The notes beneath the pieces are model-generated. The model ran no database searches. It was given only the letters and a program-made list of their open reading frames with translations, and was not told the DNA's origin. The position numbers and the translations under genes were made by a program. Positions 56,075-63,547 of a stretch of 64,000 nucleotides of DNA are shown here, piece after piece. Numbering within the stretch: position 1 is the stretch's first letter; the number at the start of each line of letters is the position of its first letter. Origin of the DNA: Streptomyces sp. NRRL S-118 (GTDB lineage: Bacteria; Actinomycetota; Actinomycetes; Streptomycetales; Streptomycetaceae); NCBI RefSeq assembly GCF_000716335.1, contig NZ_KL591016.1:2999-66998 (forward strand), in the 5' to 3' direction.

Positions 56075-56692
56075 TCAGGAGGAGGGGCGGCGGACCACCA
56101 GCATCGCGACCTCGAACTCCTCCAGCGACCGCACGGTCGCCCGGGCCTTGGACGTCGCGTCACCGCGCAGGGCCGCCACGGGGGCCCGGGAGGCCGCGAG
56201 GCTGTCGCGGTCGGCGTAGAGCGCACCCACGGCGCCGCGCCCGCCGGCGCGGTCGATGAGCAGCGAACCGCCGAGGAACCCCTGCATGGCCTGGAGCCTG
56301 GGCAGGGCGCCGTTCTGGAAGGCGTCCACCAGGAGGTCCGCGTCGGAGGGAGCGAACTCCATCCGGACCAGCCTGAAGCACGCGCCCTCGCCGGCCGACT
56401 CGGGTCGCGAGGCGACCGCCGCCTCCCAGTTGTCGACCGTCACCGTCGTCGCGAAGGGTGCGAGCATCCGTGAGCGCAGCTCCGCCATGCGCTCGGCGCC
56501 GGCCCGCAGCGCCTCCTCGTCCGCCCACCACGTCCCGGTCATGAGCTTGCCGAGCTCCCGGTCCACGAACAGCCCCGCGCCCCGGAAGCCGGCCTCCTCC
56601 TCCAGCCGCTCCCTGCCCTCCGTGGTCAGCGCCTGCACGGCCTGGTCGAGCGTGGCCGGATCACCTGTCGCGTAAGTCGTCCGTACGAACAT
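56075..56692 (-). CDS. Protein of unknown function, likely double dimeric alpha-beta barrel
   Basis: 205-aa protein made of two similar halves. The first half contains GFRGAGLFVDRELGKLMTGT and the second MQGFLGGSLLIDRAGGRGAV, each after a long helix (LDQAVQALTTEGRERLEEEA; DADLLVDAFQNGALPRLQAM). This duplicated pattern is typical of ferredoxin-like monooxygenase/Dabb folds, but no active-site residue can be assigned. It stands alone on the minus strand. Confidence 0.7.
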   Translation of the reverse strand: MFVRTTYATGDPATLDQAVQALTTEGRERLEEEAGFRGAGLFVDRELGKLMTGTWWADEEALRAGAERMAELRSRMLAPFATTVTVDNWEAAVASRPESAGEGACFRLVRMEFAPSDADLLVDAFQNGALPRLQAMQGFLGGSLLIDRAGGRGAVGALYADRDSLAASRAPVAALRGDATSKARATVRSLEEFEVAMLVVRRPSS

Positions 56693-56868
56693 GACTCCAT
56701 GCGACGCCCGGTCCGCACGGCGGGCAAGGCGGCCGGGTTCATTCGGGTGAGGGGCCCCTCACGGCCGCTCCGGGACCGCCCTCACGCCCTGGCCGCCCGC
56801 CACCGTCACGTACGCCGCCGTCCCCACCGAAGGAACGCTCCAGCTGCGCGGCGGCTGGACCTTCCACC

Positions 56869-57519
56869 TCACCGGCTCGGTGACCAGCGCTGCCCGTCCA
56901 TGAGGTTCCCGAGCCCCGTCCAGGCGAAGTTCATCAGCGTCGCCGCGGCCTCCTTCGCGGCGACCCCCGGGGTCTCGTTCGCCCACCCGGCGAGCGACTC
57001 CGCCGCGCCGACCAGCGCCTGGGCGAGGCCCGCCACGTCGCGGTCGCCGAAGGACGACTCCTGCTGCGCCTCGCGTGCGGCCGCACCGATCAGTTCGGTG
57101 ACGAACGCCGCGATGTCGTCGCGCATCGCCGCCACCTCCGCGGCGAACGGCTCGCCATGGGTGCGTGCCTGCCGGTGCAGGATCGCCCAGCCGTCGGGGT
57201 TCTCGGCGGTGTGCGTGAAGAACGCCGTCAGGCCCGCCCACAGCTGCCGGTCGGCCGGCAGCCCGGGCCGGACCGCGGCGCGGACGGCGGCGACCAAAGC
57301 GGCGGCCTCCCGCCGGATGCACGCCGTGAACAGCTCCTCCTTGGAGTTCAGGTAGAGGTACACCAACGGCTTGGACACGCCCGCCAGTTCGGCGATCTCG
57401 TCCATGGACGCCGCCCGGTAGCCCCGCTGCCCGAAGGTCCGTACCGCCGCGTCCATCATCTGCTGCTCGCGCACGGCCCGCGGCATCCGCTTCGGCTTCG
57501 CACCCGCTCCCGTGCTCAT
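56869..57519 (-). CDS. TetR-family transcriptional regulator
   Basis: 216-aa repressor. The helix-turn-helix is at residues ~15-60 (AVREQQMMDAAVRTFGQRGY, MDEIAELAGVSKPLVYLYLN). The C-terminal ligand domain contains AGLTAFFTHTAENPDGW. The ATG at 57519 is used here; GTG 57522 is one codon earlier. A palindrome 16 bp upstream is a likely autoregulatory site. It is isolated from the symporter gene behind it by that gene's terminator, so its target is uncertain. Confidence 0.9.
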   Translation of the reverse strand: MSTGAGAKPKRMPRAVREQQMMDAAVRTFGQRGYRAASMDEIAELAGVSKPLVYLYLNSKEELFTACIRREAAALVAAVRAAVRPGLPADRQLWAGLTAFFTHTAENPDGWAILHRQARTHGEPFAAEVAAMRDDIAAFVTELIGAAAREAQQESSFGDRDVAGLAQALVGAAESLAGWANETPGVAAKEAAATLMNFAWTGLGNLMDGQRWSPSR

Positions 57520-57534
57520 CACGGCCCCTACCTC

Positions 57535-57548
57535 CTACCCTTCGGTAG
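57535..57548. promoter_or_regulatory. Probable TetR operator
   Basis: CTACC (57535-57539) and GGTAG (57544-57548) form an inverted repeat with a 4-bp centre, 16 bp upstream of the TetR start. Short palindromes at this distance are usual autoregulation sites for the family. Confidence 0.45.
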
Positions 57549-57580
57549 CCACACAGCCTAAGGCGTGCGGGCGCGCACGC

Positions 57581-57628
57581 CGGTGCCCCCGGCCCTCCGC
57601 TCGGACGCGAGGGGGGCCGGGGGCACCG
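57581..57628 (-). terminator. Terminator after the dicarboxylate symporter gene
   Basis: CGGTGCCCCCGGCCC (57581-57595) pairs perfectly over 15 bp with GGGCCGGGGGCACCG (57614-57628). It lies 17 bp beyond the symporter stop. Confidence 0.9.
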
Positions 57629-57645
57629 ACAGGGGCGGGCGGGCG

Positions 57646-59001
57646 TCAGGCGGTGGCCGGCACGGACACCTTCTGCTCGGCCTCGCGCACGCCGAACGCC
57701 TCGTCCTCCTCGTCGACCGGGGAGGCGGTGGCCGCGTTGTACGCGTCGAGGTCGAGGATCTTCTCGCGGGCGGCGACGACGACCGGGACCAGGGCCTGGC
57801 CGGCGACGTTCGTGGCCGTGCGCATCATGTCCAGGATCGGGTCGATCGCCATCAGCAGGCCCACGCCCTCCAGCGGCAGCCCCAGCGTGGAGAGGGTCAG
57901 CGTCAGCATGACCGTCGCGCCGGTCAGACCGGCCGTGGCCGCGGAGCCGATGACCGAGACGAAGGCGATGAGCAGGTAGTCGCCGATGCCCAGCTGTACG
58001 TCGAAGATCTGCGCGATGAAGATCGCGGCGAGCGCCGGGTAGATCGCGGCGCAGCCGTCCATCTTCGTCGTGGCGCCGAACGGGACGGCGAAGGAGGTGT
58101 ACTCCTTCGGCACGCCGAGACGCTCGGTGACCTTGACCGTCACCGGCATGGTGCCGACGGACGAGCGGGAGACGAACGCGAGCTGGATGGCCGGCCAGGC
58201 GCCCTTGAAGAACTGCAGCGGGTTGAGCTTGGCGACGGTCGCCAGCAGCAGCGGGTAGACGCCGAACAGCACCAGGGCGCAACCGATGTAGACGTCGGCG
58301 GTGAAGGTGGCGTACTTGCCGATGAGGTCCCAGCCGTAGTCGGCGATCGCGTAGCCGATGAGGCCGACGGTGCCGAGCGGCGCGAGCCGGATGACCCACC
58401 ACAGGGCCTTCTGGAGCAGCTCCAGCACGGACTCGCTGAGCGTGAGCACCGGCTGGGCCCGGTCACCGAGCTTCAGGGCGGCGATGCCGGCGACGGCGGC
58501 CATGAAGACGATCTGCAGCACGTTCAGCTCGGTGAACGGCGTGATGACGTCCGTCGGGACGATGCCGGTGAGGAAGTCCAGCCAGGAACCGGCGTGTTCC
58601 GGCTTCTCGCCGTCCTTCGGCGTCAGACCGGTCCCCGCGCCCGGGTTCGTGAGCAGGCCGATCGTGAGGCCGATGGCCACGGCGATCAGCGATGTGATCA
58701 TGAACCAGAGCAGGGTGCGGCCCGCGAGGCGGGCGGCGTTGTTCACCTTCCGCAGGTTGGTGATCGACACCAGGATGGCGAAGAAGACGAGCGGTGCGAC
58801 GGCCAGCTTCAGCAACTGGACGAAGATGTGGCCCACCTTGTCGAGCGTGGTGTAAAGCCACTGCACGTCATAGGTGCGGGTGACCCAGCCGAGGACGACG
58901 CCGAGCACGAGACCGGCGACGATCTGGGCCCAGAAGGGCACCTTGGGGACGGATATGCGGCGGGCGGGCTTCTCGGTGCTCGCGGACGCGGACACGGACA
59001 C
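57646..59001 (-). CDS. DctA-like dicarboxylate/amino-acid:cation symporter
   Basis: 451-aa membrane transporter of the DAACS family, which takes up C4-dicarboxylates or glutamate with protons or sodium. Around eight helices plus two hairpins. Characteristic stretches are KLAVAPLVFFAILVSI, RSSVGTMPVTVKV (first hairpin tip), FGATTKMDGCAAIYPALAAIF and LLMAIDPILDMMRTATNVAG (substrate-binding Asp and the cation site). The GTG at 59001 follows CTGGAG. The leader is about 200 nt, with a promoter and operator near 59209-59239. Confidence 0.92.
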   Translation of the reverse strand: MSVSASASTEKPARRISVPKVPFWAQIVAGLVLGVVLGWVTRTYDVQWLYTTLDKVGHIFVQLLKLAVAPLVFFAILVSITNLRKVNNAARLAGRTLLWFMITSLIAVAIGLTIGLLTNPGAGTGLTPKDGEKPEHAGSWLDFLTGIVPTDVITPFTELNVLQIVFMAAVAGIAALKLGDRAQPVLTLSESVLELLQKALWWVIRLAPLGTVGLIGYAIADYGWDLIGKYATFTADVYIGCALVLFGVYPLLLATVAKLNPLQFFKGAWPAIQLAFVSRSSVGTMPVTVKVTERLGVPKEYTSFAVPFGATTKMDGCAAIYPALAAIFIAQIFDVQLGIGDYLLIAFVSVIGSAATAGLTGATVMLTLTLSTLGLPLEGVGLLMAIDPILDMMRTATNVAGQALVPVVVAAREKILDLDAYNAATASPVDEEDEAFGVREAEQKVSVPATA

Positions 59002-59208
59002 ACTCCAGTGAGGGCGTATCGGGGAATACGGGACAGGATGGGGTGGGTGCGGCGCACGCGCGCTTCAGGCGGCGCCGCTGCATGATGCCGGGTCAGACCT
59101 CGCGGCAACAGACCGCGGACATACAGCGGCACAAATCGACATGCAGGCGCGCCACGAGCGGGAGGCTCATGGCTTCACGGGGGCGCACAGCTGTCTTCAC
59201 GCCGAACA

Positions 59209-59239
59209 CGTTAACACTTGTACTTTGAGACCCTCAAAG
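59209..59239 (-). promoter_or_regulatory. Promoter and operator of the symporter gene
   Basis: On the minus strand TTGAGG (59237-59232) and TTAACG (59214-59209) are a -35 and -10 with an ideal 17-bp spacer. CTTTGAG (59223-59229) and CTCAAAG (59233-59239) form a perfect 7-bp inverted repeat around ACC that covers the -35. A bound repressor would block this promoter. Confidence 0.55.
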
Positions 59240-59274
59240 CACTTCTTTGGGTCGGCTTGCTCCATGAACGCCAA

Positions 59275-59310
59275 CACCCCCGTGCGAAGCGCGGCTTCGG
59301 CACGGGGGTG
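59275..59310 (-). terminator. Terminator of the small DUF4229-like gene
   Basis: CACCCCCGTGC (59275-59285) pairs with GCACGGGGGTG (59300-59310). Inside, GAAGC pairs with GCTTC. It lies 32 bp after the stop of the small membrane protein gene on the minus strand. Confidence 0.9.
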
Positions 59311-59342
59311 CGGACGGGCTGTGGGCTACGTCACGGCGCTGC

Positions 59343-59642
59343 TCACTGCGCGGTGGCGTCCTCCTGGGACCTGCTGGCCTCCAGCCGCGCCTTCACGCCG
59401 TCGACCTTCGGCGCGATCTGCGCGGACATCGCGTCCCGCTGCTTGCGCAGCAGGACGAAGCTGAGGGGCGCCGAGATGACGATCGAGAGCAGCAGGACCC
59501 ACAGGAGGTTGGAGTCACCGAGCCCCCGCGGCAGGACTCCGGCGTACACCAGGCCCCACAGGGCGAAGAAGCAGCCGGCGAAGATGCCGAAGCGCATGAG
59601 GGTGTAGCGGATGGTGGCGCTCGTCCAGGCGGCAGCGGACAC
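59343..59642 (-). CDS. Small two-helix membrane protein (DUF4229-like)
   Basis: 99-aa protein with two membrane helices (RFGIFAGCFFALWGLVYAGV and LLWVLLLSIVISAPLSFVLL) followed by a charged helix (RKQRDAMSAQIAPKVDGVKA). The pattern fits the actinobacterial DUF4229 family. GTG 59642 has GGAAGG upstream; the frame extends to 59693 without such a site. Function unknown. In related genomes it sits near menaquinone genes, as here. Confidence 0.78.
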   Translation of the reverse strand: MSAAAWTSATIRYTLMRFGIFAGCFFALWGLVYAGVLPRGLGDSNLLWVLLLSIVISAPLSFVLLRKQRDAMSAQIAPKVDGVKARLEASRSQEDATAQ

Positions 59643-59710
59643 GGCGGGGCCTTCCTTCTTCCTGTTCGCTCGGTTGCCCATCCAGTGAAGCACGTGCCGT
59701 TTGGATCATT

Positions 59711-60238
59711 TCAGGGGGTGAGCGGCAGATACATGATGATGTCGTCACGGTCGTCACCCTCGGCGACCCGGATCGCGCCCGGGATGCGCCCGACCTCCTT
59801 GTACCCGCAGGAGGCGTAGAACCGGTCGACGCCGGTGCCGCCGCGGCAGGTGAGCCGTATCGCCTCGATGCCGCCGAAGCCGCGCACGGCCGCCTCCGTC
59901 GCGGCCATCAGGTCCCGCCCGTACCCCTTGCCCTGGTGGCGGGGGTGCACCATCACCGTGTAGAGCCACACCCAGTGGGTCATCAACCGGTGCGTGTTGT
60001 ACGTGATGAAGGCGGTGGCGGCGACGGCCCCGTCCTCGTCGTACCCGGCCAGCAGGCGCGTGCGGCCCTCCTCGATGGCGACGAGGTGCTTGACCCACTC
60101 CGGGCGGACGTCGTCGGGGACCACCGGGGGGACGAAGCCGACGGAGCCGCCCGCGTTGGAGACGTCCGTCCACAGGCGGAGGACGCCGTCGCGCAGGGCG
60201 GCGTCGATACGCGGGTCGAGGGCGAAGGTCAGTGGCAT
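59711..60238 (-). CDS. GNAT-family N-acetyltransferase
   Basis: 175-aa acetyltransferase. The acetyl-CoA loop is VMVHPRHQGKGYGRDLMAA and the late motif VDRFYASCGYKEVGRIPGA is usual. Another GNAT gene at 40824 is of a different subtype. It is 19 bp downstream of the UdgX-like gene on the same strand, so possibly co-transcribed. Substrate unknown. Confidence 0.88.
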   Translation of the reverse strand: MPLTFALDPRIDAALRDGVLRLWTDVSNAGGSVGFVPPVVPDDVRPEWVKHLVAIEEGRTRLLAGYDEDGAVAATAFITYNTHRLMTHWVWLYTVMVHPRHQGKGYGRDLMAATEAAVRGFGGIEAIRLTCRGGTGVDRFYASCGYKEVGRIPGAIRVAEGDDRDDIIMYLPLTP

Positions 60239-60257
60239 GCCCTCGACGGTAGACGAC

Positions 60258-60911
60258 TCACCCCAGGGCCCGGGCGGCCATCCGCAGGTCGGACACCAGC
60301 CCCGCGTAGACCGCCTCGCGGTCGTCCGCGCGCAGCACGGCGGACGGGTGGACGGTGGCCAGCAGGGTCTCGCCGCGGTCCTCGTACGGCAGGAGCATGC
60401 CGCGCTGCCTGGTCACCCGGAAGCCGGAGCCGAGCAGCGCTTTCCCGGCGGTCGCGCCGAGCGCGACGATGATCTCCGGGTCGACGAGCCGCACCTCCGC
60501 GTCGAGCCACGGCTTGCAGGCGCTCATCTCCCGCAGGCTGGGCGCCTTGTGGATGCGGCGCTTGCCCCGCTCGGGGACGATCTCGAACTTGAAGTGCTTG
60601 ACGGCGTTGGTGGTGTACGTGTCGCCGGGGTCGATCCCCGCCTCGGCCAGCGCCCGCGCCAGCACCTTGCCCGCGGGCCCGACGAACGGCGCCCCCTGCC
60701 GGTCCTCCTGGTCGCCCGGCTGCTCGCCGACGAGCAGCACCCGGGCGTGCGCGTTCCCCGCGCCGAACACGGTCTGCGTGGCGTCGCGGTGCAGCGGGCA
60801 GCCCCGGCACCCGGCGGCGGCCTCGCGCAGCGCCTCGATGCCGCCGCGCCCGGGCACGAAGGGCTCGGCGGTGTACGCGTCCTCCGGGGCGGTCCCCGTA
60901 CGACCGGCCAT
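60258..60911 (-). CDS. UdgX-type uracil-DNA glycosylase
   Basis: 217-aa iron-sulfur uracil-DNA glycosylase. Motif A is GEQPGDQEDRQG (63-73), motif B is VHPSAVLRA, and the Cys pair CRGC (35, 38) belongs to the [4Fe-4S] cluster. The extra loop KRRIH (117-121) is the hallmark of UdgX; in the M. smegmatis enzyme its His stays covalently bound to the DNA after uracil removal. It should therefore seal abasic sites rather than only excise. A perfect hairpin abuts the ATG and leaves no room for a normal ribosome site. Confidence 0.9.
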   Translation of the reverse strand: MAGRTGTAPEDAYTAEPFVPGRGGIEALREAAAGCRGCPLHRDATQTVFGAGNAHARVLLVGEQPGDQEDRQGAPFVGPAGKVLARALAEAGIDPGDTYTTNAVKHFKFEIVPERGKRRIHKAPSLREMSACKPWLDAEVRLVDPEIIVALGATAGKALLGSGFRVTRQRGMLLPYEDRGETLLATVHPSAVLRADDREAVYAGLVSDLRMAARALG

Positions 60912-60937
60912 GCGCCCCGGGTACCCACCCGGGGCGC
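60912..60937 (-). terminator. Hairpin between mqnE and the UdgX gene
   Basis: GCGCCCCGGGT (60912-60922) pairs perfectly with ACCCGGGGCGC (60927-60937) around 4 bases. It ends one base before the UdgX start codon and begins 27 bp after the mqnE stop. It can terminate mqnE transcripts and could also block UdgX translation. Confidence 0.75.
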
Positions 60938-60964
60938 GGACGAACGGGCCGGAGTTGCGGCAGG

Positions 60965-62128
60965 TCAGACGCGCATCGGCTGCGGGGTCTCCCGGCGGCC
61001 GGCGTCCGGGCCCGGGTACTCGCGGATGATCTCGTAGCGGGTGTTGCGCTCCACCGGGCGGAAGCCGGCGTCGCGGATCAGCTCCAGCAGGTCCTCACGG
61101 CTGAGCTTGTTCGGGGTGCCGTAGTTGTCCGCGTCGTGCGTGATCTTGTACTCGACGACCGAACCGTCCATGTCGTCGGCGCCGTGCTGGAGCGCCAGCT
61201 GCGCGGTCTGCACGCCGTGCATGACCCAGAAGACCTTGACGTGCTGGACGTTGTCGAAGAGGAGCCGCGAGACCGCGAAGGTCTTCAGCGCCTCCGCGCC
61301 CGTCGCCATGGTGGTGCGCGCCTGCAGGCGGTTGCGGATCTTGCCGTCCTGCATGTCGACGAAGTCGTGCTGGTAGCGCAGCGGGATGAAGACCTGGAAG
61401 CCGCCGGTCTCGTCCTGGAGCTCACGCAGCCGCAGCACGTGGTCCACGCGGTGGCGGGGCTCCTCGATGTGGCCGTACAGCATCGTGCACGGGGTCTTCA
61501 GCCCCTTCTCGTGCGCGAGCCGGTGGATCCGCGACCAATCCTCCCAGTGGGTGCGGTGGTCCACGATGTGCTGGCGCACTTCCCAGTCGAAGATCTCCGC
61601 GCCGCCTCCGGTCAGCGACTCCAGGCCGGCCTCGATCAGCTCGTCGAGGATCTCGGAGGCGGACAGCCCGGAGATGGTCTCGAAGTGGTGGATCTCGGTC
61701 GCCGTGAACGCCTTCAGGGAGACGTTCGGCAGCGCCTTCTTCAACTCGCTGAGGGAGCGCGGGTAGTAGCGCCACGGCAGGTTCGGGTGGAGCCCGTTGA
61801 CGATGTGCAGCTCGGTGAGGTTGTCGTTCTCCATCGCCTTGGCGAGGCGGACGGCCTCCTCGATGCGCATGGTGTACGCGTCCTTCTCGCCCGGCTTGCG
61901 CTGGAACGAGCAGTACGCGCACGACGCCGTGCACACGTTCGTCATGTTGAGGTGCCGGTTGACGTTGAAGTGCACGACGTCGCCGTTCTTGCGCGTGCGC
62001 ACCTCGTGGGCGAGACCGCCGAGCCAGGCCAGGTCGTCCGACTCGTAGAGGGCGATGCCGTCCTCGCGGGTCAGCCGCTCCCCGGACCGGACCTTCTCCT
62101 CCAGCTCGCGCTTGAGCCCCGCGTCCAT
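60965..62128 (-). CDS. mqnE: Aminofutalosine synthase
   Basis: 387-aa radical-SAM enzyme joining the MqnA product to adenosine to give aminofutalosine. The cluster motif is in MTNVCTASCAYCSFQRKPGE (CX3CX2C). LESLTGGGAEIFDWEVRQHI separates it from MqnC. FIPLRYQHDFVDMQ is typical. ATG 62128 has GGGAGG upstream, and TACGGT about 45 bp further up could be its -10. It follows the Lrp regulator and ubiX on the same strand. Confidence 0.94.
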   Translation of the reverse strand: MDAGLKRELEEKVRSGERLTREDGIALYESDDLAWLGGLAHEVRTRKNGDVVHFNVNRHLNMTNVCTASCAYCSFQRKPGEKDAYTMRIEEAVRLAKAMENDNLTELHIVNGLHPNLPWRYYPRSLSELKKALPNVSLKAFTATEIHHFETISGLSASEILDELIEAGLESLTGGGAEIFDWEVRQHIVDHRTHWEDWSRIHRLAHEKGLKTPCTMLYGHIEEPRHRVDHVLRLRELQDETGGFQVFIPLRYQHDFVDMQDGKIRNRLQARTTMATGAEALKTFAVSRLLFDNVQHVKVFWVMHGVQTAQLALQHGADDMDGSVVEYKITHDADNYGTPNKLSREDLLELIRDAGFRPVERNTRYEIIREYPGPDAGRRETPQPMRV

Positions 62129-62221
62129 GTCAGGCCGCCTCCCATACGTGTGTCAATCGGGCCTGCCCCACCGTACTCCCCCGCCTTCCGCAGGCGGGCG
62201 GAGCCCCGTCGAGGCAGTGCG

Positions 62222-62695
62222 TCACGCCTCCTCGGGCAGGTCGCCGACCCGGTTCTCCCACTTCGTGGACAGCACGATGGTGGTGCGCGTGCGGGACACG
62301 CCCTTCGTGCCCGACAGCCGCCGGATCGTCTTCTCCAGGCCGTCCACGTCCGTCGCCCGCACCTTGAGCATGTACGAGTCGTCGCCCGCGATGAACCAGC
62401 AGTCCTCGATCTCCGCGAGGTCCCGCAGCCGGCGCGCCACGTCCTCGTGATCGGCGGCGTCCGAGAGCGAGATGCCAATCAGTGCCGTGACGCCCAGGCC
62501 GAGGGAGGCGGAGTCGACGGTGGCGCGGTAGCCGGTGATGACGCCCGCCGCCTCCAGGCGGTTGATGCGGTCGGTGACGGAGGGCCCGGAGAGCCCGACC
62601 AGCCGGCCGAGCTCGGCGTACGAGGCCCTGCCGTTCTCCCGCAGGGCCTGGATGAGCTGCCTATCCACGGCGTCCATATGCCTGAAGCCTTCCAT
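62222..62695 (-). CDS. Lrp/AsnC-family transcriptional regulator
   Basis: 157-aa (or 151-aa, from ATG 62677) feast/famine regulator. Helix-turn-helix at ~8-60 (DAVDRQLIQALRENGRASYA, GLSGPSVTDRINRLEAAGVI), then the RAM ligand domain (LRDLAEIEDCWFIAGDDSYM). TAGATT on the minus strand about 35 bp upstream may be its -10. It lies between ubiX and mqnE and may tune menaquinone synthesis to amino-acid or aromatic supply, an inference from position. Confidence 0.9.
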   Translation of the reverse strand: MEGFRHMDAVDRQLIQALRENGRASYAELGRLVGLSGPSVTDRINRLEAAGVITGYRATVDSASLGLGVTALIGISLSDAADHEDVARRLRDLAEIEDCWFIAGDDSYMLKVRATDVDGLEKTIRRLSGTKGVSRTRTTIVLSTKWENRVGDLPEEA

Positions 62696-62787
62696 CTGGT
62701 CAGCGAAACCGCGCGTTTGAGTGTCAATCTAAGGCATGCGAGGTCGGCACCCCGCACCACATCTTTACGGAACGCCGCGAGGCGCCG

Positions 62788-63453
62788 TCATTCGTTCCGG
62801 GAGGCCCCGAGCTCCCCTCTCCAACGGCGGTACAGCCCGTGCGGCACGCCCGCCGCGTCCAGCACCCGTCCGGCGACGAAGTCCACCAGGTCCTGGATGT
62901 GGGTCGCGCCCGCGTAGAACGCCGGGGACGCCGGGAGGACCACCGCGCCCGCCTCGTCCAGCGCCACCAGGTGCTTCAGCGTCTGCCCGCTCAGCGGGGT
63001 CTCCCGCACCGCCACCACCAGGGGGCGCCGCTCCTTCAGCGTCACGCTCGCCGCCCGCTGCAGCAGGTCCTTCGACAGGCCCAGCGCCACCCCGGCCACG
63101 GCGGCGGTGGACGCGGGCACGATCAGCATCCCCTTGACGGGGTACGAACCCGACGACGGCCCCGCGGCCAGGTCGCCCGCCGCCCAGTGCCGCACGTCGT
63201 CCACCCGCACCGGGAACGTCCCGGGCTTGCCGTCGGCGCCCCGCGCCAGCCACTCCCGCAGGTCCTCGCGCCAGTGCGCGTCGCGGAAGGCGATCCCGGT
63301 CTCGTCGAGCAGCGTCAGCCGCGAGGCCCGGGACACCACGAGGTCCACGCTCTCACCCGCCGCGAGCAGGCCGCGCAGCACCGCGGCGGCGTACGGCGTC
63401 CCCGACGCCCCGGACACCCCGACGACCCAGGGAACGCGCTTGCCGACAGTCAT
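62788..63453 (-). CDS. mqnM: UbiX-family flavin prenyltransferase
   Basis: 221-aa enzyme making prenylated FMN for a UbiD-type decarboxylase. Signatures are VVGVSGASGTPYAAAVLRGL, VPASTAAVAGVALGLSKDLL and LKERRPLVVAVRETPLSG. In Streptomyces this protein serves the decarboxylation step of the futalosine pathway; its UbiD partner is not in the window and probably lies beyond the right edge. ATG 63453 chosen. Divergent from the rhomboid gene. Confidence 0.9.
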   Translation of the reverse strand: MTVGKRVPWVVGVSGASGTPYAAAVLRGLLAAGESVDLVVSRASRLTLLDETGIAFRDAHWREDLREWLARGADGKPGTFPVRVDDVRHWAAGDLAAGPSSGSYPVKGMLIVPASTAAVAGVALGLSKDLLQRAASVTLKERRPLVVAVRETPLSGQTLKHLVALDEAGAVVLPASPAFYAGATHIQDLVDFVAGRVLDAAGVPHGLYRRWRGELGASRNE

Positions 63454-63547
63454 GCGCCCGAGCCTATCCGGCCGGGCAGGCGGGGAACCGGCCAAGGTGC
63501 CCGGACGTTTCCCGAGGTGGGAGCACGCCATACCGCAGGGGGCCGCG

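Larger units (their letters stand above)
59002..59342. other. 341-bp gap upstream of the symporter gene
   Basis: It contains the symporter leader, its promoter with an overlapping inverted repeat (59209-59239) and the terminator of the small membrane protein gene (59275-59310). No further gene was found. Confidence 0.6.
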
